Shown here piece by piece: positions 38,552-40,945 of a stretch of DNA of 40,945 nt. Numbering within the stretch: the first letter of the stretch is position 1; the number at the start of each line of letters is the position of its first letter. Both the position numbers and the translations under genes were made by a program. The notes under the pieces are model-generated. The model saw only the letters and a program-made list of their open reading frames with translations, made no database searches and was not told the origin of the DNA. Source of the DNA: Microvirga lotononidis (GTDB taxonomy: Bacteria; Pseudomonadota; Alphaproteobacteria; Rhizobiales; Beijerinckiaceae); NCBI RefSeq assembly GCF_034627025.1, contig NZ_CP141051.1, positions 1 to 40,945 on the forward strand. Direction: 5' to 3'.

Positions 38552-38833
38552 CGGAAAGGAACCGAAAAACATCCCAAGAGGAAGCTCAACGGTGAAGGAC
38601 GGCCCCGGTTCCCATTGCCGACAGGCGTTCTAAAGAAAGGGTTAATGGAAACTCTCGGCCACTTTCGCGTACATGAGACTGGGGTGATATGGCAGCAATC
38701 CTCGCCTGCCGTGGACTCAGCAAACTCCGCAGTCACCTCAAGAACGTGTATTTGGCAGTCGAGCCGTGTGCTGGGAACCTGTACTCGAACCCATAATTTA
38801 TAGCCGAATAGGTTTGAGTTGCATCCAAAGGCC

Positions 38834-39046
38834 ATGTTTGAGCTGCACCCAGAACTCGCTCAAATAGAGAAGAATATCGCCGACACCCAGCGGCTCGTCT
38901 CCAGGCAGATTGCCCGGATCGAGCGGATGACCAAGCAGGGAGCCGATACCAAAACAGCCAAGGCCGTGCTTAAGGGGCTGGAGGAGGTCCTCGACTACTT
39001 TTACGCCCAGCGAGAGCGCATCCTCGACATACTCACCCGACAATAA
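38834..39046 (+). CDS. Small coiled-coil protein
   Basis: The 70-aa product (FELHPELAQIEKNIADTQRL, then VSRQIARIERMTKQGADTKT and AKAVLKGLEEVLDYFYAQRE) is a two-helix coiled coil. Similar short peptides are common in Methylobacteriaceae. ATG 38834 is chosen over TTG 38819. Function unknown. Confidence 0.65.
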   Translation: MFELHPELAQIEKNIADTQRLVSRQIARIERMTKQGADTKTAKAVLKGLEEVLDYFYAQRERILDILTRQ

Positions 39047-39093
39047 GGACTCTCAAACTGCGCGTTATGCGAAATTCACGCGCGGACATTGCG

Positions 39094-39180
39094 CTACTTA
39101 TCGAACAGCACAAGAACTCCGACCACCAGCCCGAAGATGGCGACGGGGATCAGAAGCGACACGAGGTCCTCAAGATCCAT
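39094..39180 (-). CDS. 28-aa membrane peptide
   Basis: ATG 39180 on the minus strand encodes DLEDLVSLLIPVAIFGLVVG followed by VLVLFDK. An acidic start precedes one hydrophobic helix. AGGTGAG lies about 8 nt upstream. It is a weak call because of size. Confidence 0.4.
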   Translation of the reverse strand: MDLEDLVSLLIPVAIFGLVVGVLVLFDK

Positions 39181-39220
39181 GGCAAGCTCACCTATGCAGG
39201 CGGTTCGAGATTTCGCGGGC

Positions 39221-39481
39221 TCAGTGCAGCGAAAAGATCCGTTGCTCCTGATTGGAATCGGAGAGGGAGATGCGCAGGATCGTTCGGCCAGTCCCATCCA
39301 TGACCTCAAGGCGCCAGCCTTGCCACTCGTGCAACAGGAGGCACTCTTTGATGAGTCCATTCGCCGCCCTGATAATGGCGAATAGGGCGCCTTCCCCACT
39401 CCACAGGTCAATCTCCTCCTCGTCGGGGATCACCTCATGATCCGAGACAAGATGAAAGAAATATCTGGCTGATGCGGGCAT
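39221..39481 (-). CDS. DUF6894-like small protein, copy 2
   Basis: The 86-aa protein reads ARYFFHLVSDHEVIPDEEEI, then GWRLEVMDGTGRTILRISLS. It follows the same pattern as the protein at 37898-38125 but is clearly diverged. ATG 39481 is used; a TTG at 39487 is an alternative. The two copies lie within 1.5 kb and face opposite strands. Confidence 0.75.
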   Translation of the reverse strand: MPASARYFFHLVSDHEVIPDEEEIDLWSGEGALFAIIRAANGLIKECLLLHEWQGWRLEVMDGTGRTILRISLSDSNQEQRIFSLH

Positions 39482-39710
39482 GGCCAATCACACTGCAAGT
39501 CCTCCAAGACAGGATCACAGTCATCGATGAGGTCAGCAATGTGGCGAGAGAAGAGCAGAATACCTTTTAGGTATCAGCTAGGTATCAGCGCCAAGACGGT
39601 GGTATGACCTAAGGACTAATACGGCCTCGCTGCCTCTCTCCATTCCATACTGGAGCTTATCGGGAATTCGCTGGCTCAGGTTTCACGAAGGCCAAGCCTC
39701 ACACACGGCC

Positions 39711-39851
39711 CTATGCGGCATTCCGCAGTCGCAGTTGAGAACGCTTGTTCACCTGGAGCAGCATTGAGCGGACATGCGCCTTTACGCGGGCAGCCTGGGC
39801 CTCCTTTATCAGGGCAAGGGCGGTGCGGAGGGTTGCAGCGGCGTCTGACAT
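39711..39851 (-). CDS. 46-aa helical peptide
   Basis: Minus-strand ATG 39851 opens 46 codons to TAG 39711 encoding SDAAATLRTALALIKEAQAA, RVKAHVRSMLLQVNKRSQLR and a short end. It is a basic amphipathic helix. AAGAG precedes the start. It is the only protein-like frame in the gap between 39482 and 40181. Confidence 0.5.
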   Translation of the reverse strand: MSDAAATLRTALALIKEAQAARVKAHVRSMLLQVNKRSQLRLRNAA

Positions 39852-39909
39852 CGTCTCTTGAACACAATGGCCACGCTTCGGTTCCCGCTCAATTCGGCAA
39901 TATTCAGCA

Positions 39910-39943
39910 GAGGTCCGACGGAGGGGGAATTCCGTCGGACCTC
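39910..39943. terminator. Perfect 13-bp dyad
   Basis: GAGGTCCGACGGA (39910-39922) pairs perfectly with TCCGTCGGACCTC (39931-39943) around an 8-nt loop. It lies between the WGR gene at 40182 and the 46-aa gene, both on the minus strand. There is no T-run, so it may be a terminator-like stem, an RNA stability element or a protein site. Confidence 0.5.
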
Positions 39944-40181
39944 ACCATGGAATGCTCCTGGGGAGTGATCAGGATCTCCATGGGCTAGGGTGAGCGTACC
40001 CCCCACAATAGGGCCAATCTGTGTCCCTGCCCGTGCTCATCCCCACCTAAGAAATTCCTGGGCTTGCTAGTTGCATTCGACCATAAGGCAGGCCGGAAAA
40101 TTGATGATGCGGCTCACTCCAAATGATTGAAAGCATGTCAGTTGCTCCTGATAAACGTAGAGAGCCAGCTATTCCCTACAG

Positions 40182-40505
40182 TCAAGCTAGAGGCTGATAT
40201 CCCTTCTTCGCCTTGGCCACATTGAGAGCTTGGAGCGCGGCTAGAGCCTCTCCCTCCCCTGCGTGGGCGTCCAACCGAACCTTCCCGGCACTGCCGATCC
40301 GTCCCCAACGCCGGACCAGAACGACATTTCCGAGCAGATCCCGCTCCACCTCGAGGGAGTAGAAGCGGTTCATGTTCCTCGCTGGATCGATCCTTCGTAG
40401 AATAACGGACTGTGATTTCAGCTCGTTGGGCACCGATCCCGATTTGGATACATCTCTGGCGATGTGTCCAACGGCCTGGAGGAAACCAAAAGAAAGCTGG
40501 CGCAT
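40182..40505 (-). CDS. WGR-domain protein, second copy
   Basis: This 107-aa protein has a 35-residue N-terminal extension (RQLSFGFLQAVGHIARDVSK), then a WGR domain: RRIDPARNMNRFYSLEVERD, VRRWGRIGSAGKV and ALQALNVAKAKKGYQPL. It is a paralogue of the protein at 7082-7339, sharing the same D-L-G-V-LV-WGR order. ATG 40505 has GAGG 7 nt upstream; the TTG at 40541 is an alternative. A small dyad (CTCGA/TCGAG) lies just before the start. Confidence 0.85.
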   Translation of the reverse strand: MRQLSFGFLQAVGHIARDVSKSGSVPNELKSQSVILRRIDPARNMNRFYSLEVERDLLGNVVLVRRWGRIGSAGKVRLDAHAGEGEALAALQALNVAKAKKGYQPLA

Positions 40506-40590
40506 GGTCGGCCTCGATATGTCGAGCGTCTGTGTAACCAACGCCTGAATGGCTCAATAGATTCCTCGTTCTACGAGATTTCGCCGCGGT

Positions 40591-40945
40591 TCAGCGCTTG
40601 AAAAGCTTCCCGGCATACTTCTTCCCATGAATCGTGACTTGATAACCTTGGCCACTGATAACAAAAATCTCGACTTTTGGTCTGTATGCGTACTGATAGT
40701 GATAAGTACTGCATTGAAATATTAATCCGTTGTCGAAGCTAATGTATTTATCGTGCTCGCACCCATTAAATTCGGCGGATACGTTAGTCCTATACACATT
40801 CCCCGCGACGGTGGCGGCGCGATACTCTTTCTTGTCGATCAATACCGTCGCTTCGTCTAGGACAATTACCTCAGGACTATACGCATACTGGTATTGATAC
40901 TCTCCACAGACAAGGATCCGACCGTCCGTGAGTGCATACATCTGG
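40591..40945 (-). CDS. Two-repeat beta protein, cut by the window edge
   Basis: The visible C-terminal 116+ residues contain two copies of a motif: GRILVCGEYQYQYAYSPEVI and GLIFQCSTYHYQYAYRPKVE, each followed by a V-I-K-Y strand pair. The shared CxxYxYQYAYxP phrase marks an internal duplication of about 50 residues. The first Met in the window is probably internal, and the N-terminus (perhaps a signal peptide) lies beyond 40945. Base composition is AT-richer than the neighbouring WGR gene. Function unknown. Confidence 0.65.
   Translation of the reverse strand, partial: QMYALTDGRILVCGEYQYQYAYSPEVIVLDEATVLIDKKEYRAATVAGNVYRTNVSAEFNGCEHDKYISFDNGLIFQCSTYHYQYAYRPKVEIFVISGQGYQVTIHGKKYAGKLFKR

Noticed and set aside
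38159..38803. 214-aa plus-strand frame
   Set aside because: Antisense to the receiver gene whose active-site motifs are intact.

Overview
The window looks like part of a plasmid, or a phage-plasmid-like element, from an alphaproteobacterium of the Hyphomicrobiales. The evidence is a repABC replication and partition locus with an antisense RNA between repB and repC. It also carries small protein families typical of that order: WGR, DUF6894-like, HGG/GAP/KHG-motif and Rap1a-like proteins, and proline-rich peptides. GC content looks to be about 60% by eye, and several AT-richer islets stand out. Methylobacteriaceae (Microvirga or Methylobacterium type) is my best guess at family level; this is inference. 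No rRNA, tRNA, CRISPR array or intact insertion sequence was recognised.

Layout. 0.3-1.0 kb: a serine recombinase. 1.2-2.7 kb: an AT-richer pair, an exported protein and a membrane protein, on the minus strand. 2.8-6.6 kb: repABC, with two identical 16-bp parS-like palindromes, a textbook antisense RNA gene, and an in-frame TAA that splits repA. 6.6-8.1 kb: small cargo genes (WGR, a small membrane peptide, a Rap1a-like exported protein, a zinc-ribbon membrane protein). 8.8-11.9 kb: a tightly overlapping operon of two DNA-binding proteins, a PC4-like protein, a Toprim primase-like protein and a RepA/KaiC-type ATPase. After a repeat-rich spacer, 12.0-24.6 kb is one long plus-strand cluster of virion-type genes. 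It includes a gp13-like acetyltransferase-fold protein, a Gly/Ala-rich protein with an RYGS motif, a 396-aa and a 1160-aa ejection-type protein, and an 841-aa protein with an N-terminal SleB-like hydrolase domain. It ends with the overlapping VEHVHV / HGG-motif gene pair. No capsid, portal or terminase gene was recognised.

24.6-26.3 kb, minus strand: an exported protein, then a three-gene operon of Phd-type antitoxin, PemK/MazF-like toxin and DnaJ-type zinc protein under an operator-promoter. 26.5-30.5 kb: small accessory genes interspersed with five copies of a hairpin repeat of about 40 bp. 30.7-32.8 kb: a possible second replicon, made of a winged-helix initiator-like protein, five 11-bp iterons, a terminator, and an XRE regulator with paired operators. 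32.8-34.5 kb: an operon of very small genes ending in an exported thermonuclease. 34.5-41 kb: a winged-helix nucleotidyltransferase, paired small genes, two CheY-like receivers in the window (one at 27.9 kb is degenerate), two DUF6894-like proteins, a second WGR protein, and a repeat protein cut by the window edge.

How the parts may work together: repABC and perhaps the second replicon maintain the element, and the toxin-antitoxin operon stabilises it. The 8.8-24.6 kb block resembles a phage replication module joined directly to a DNA-ejection module without head genes, as expected of a satellite or a remnant phage-plasmid. The observations I rate highest are the ejection module without head genes, the interrupted repA beside a second iteron replicon, a well-formed ORF overprinted inside the 1160-aa gene, the hairpin repeat family, and the toxin-antitoxin-zinc-protein operon.
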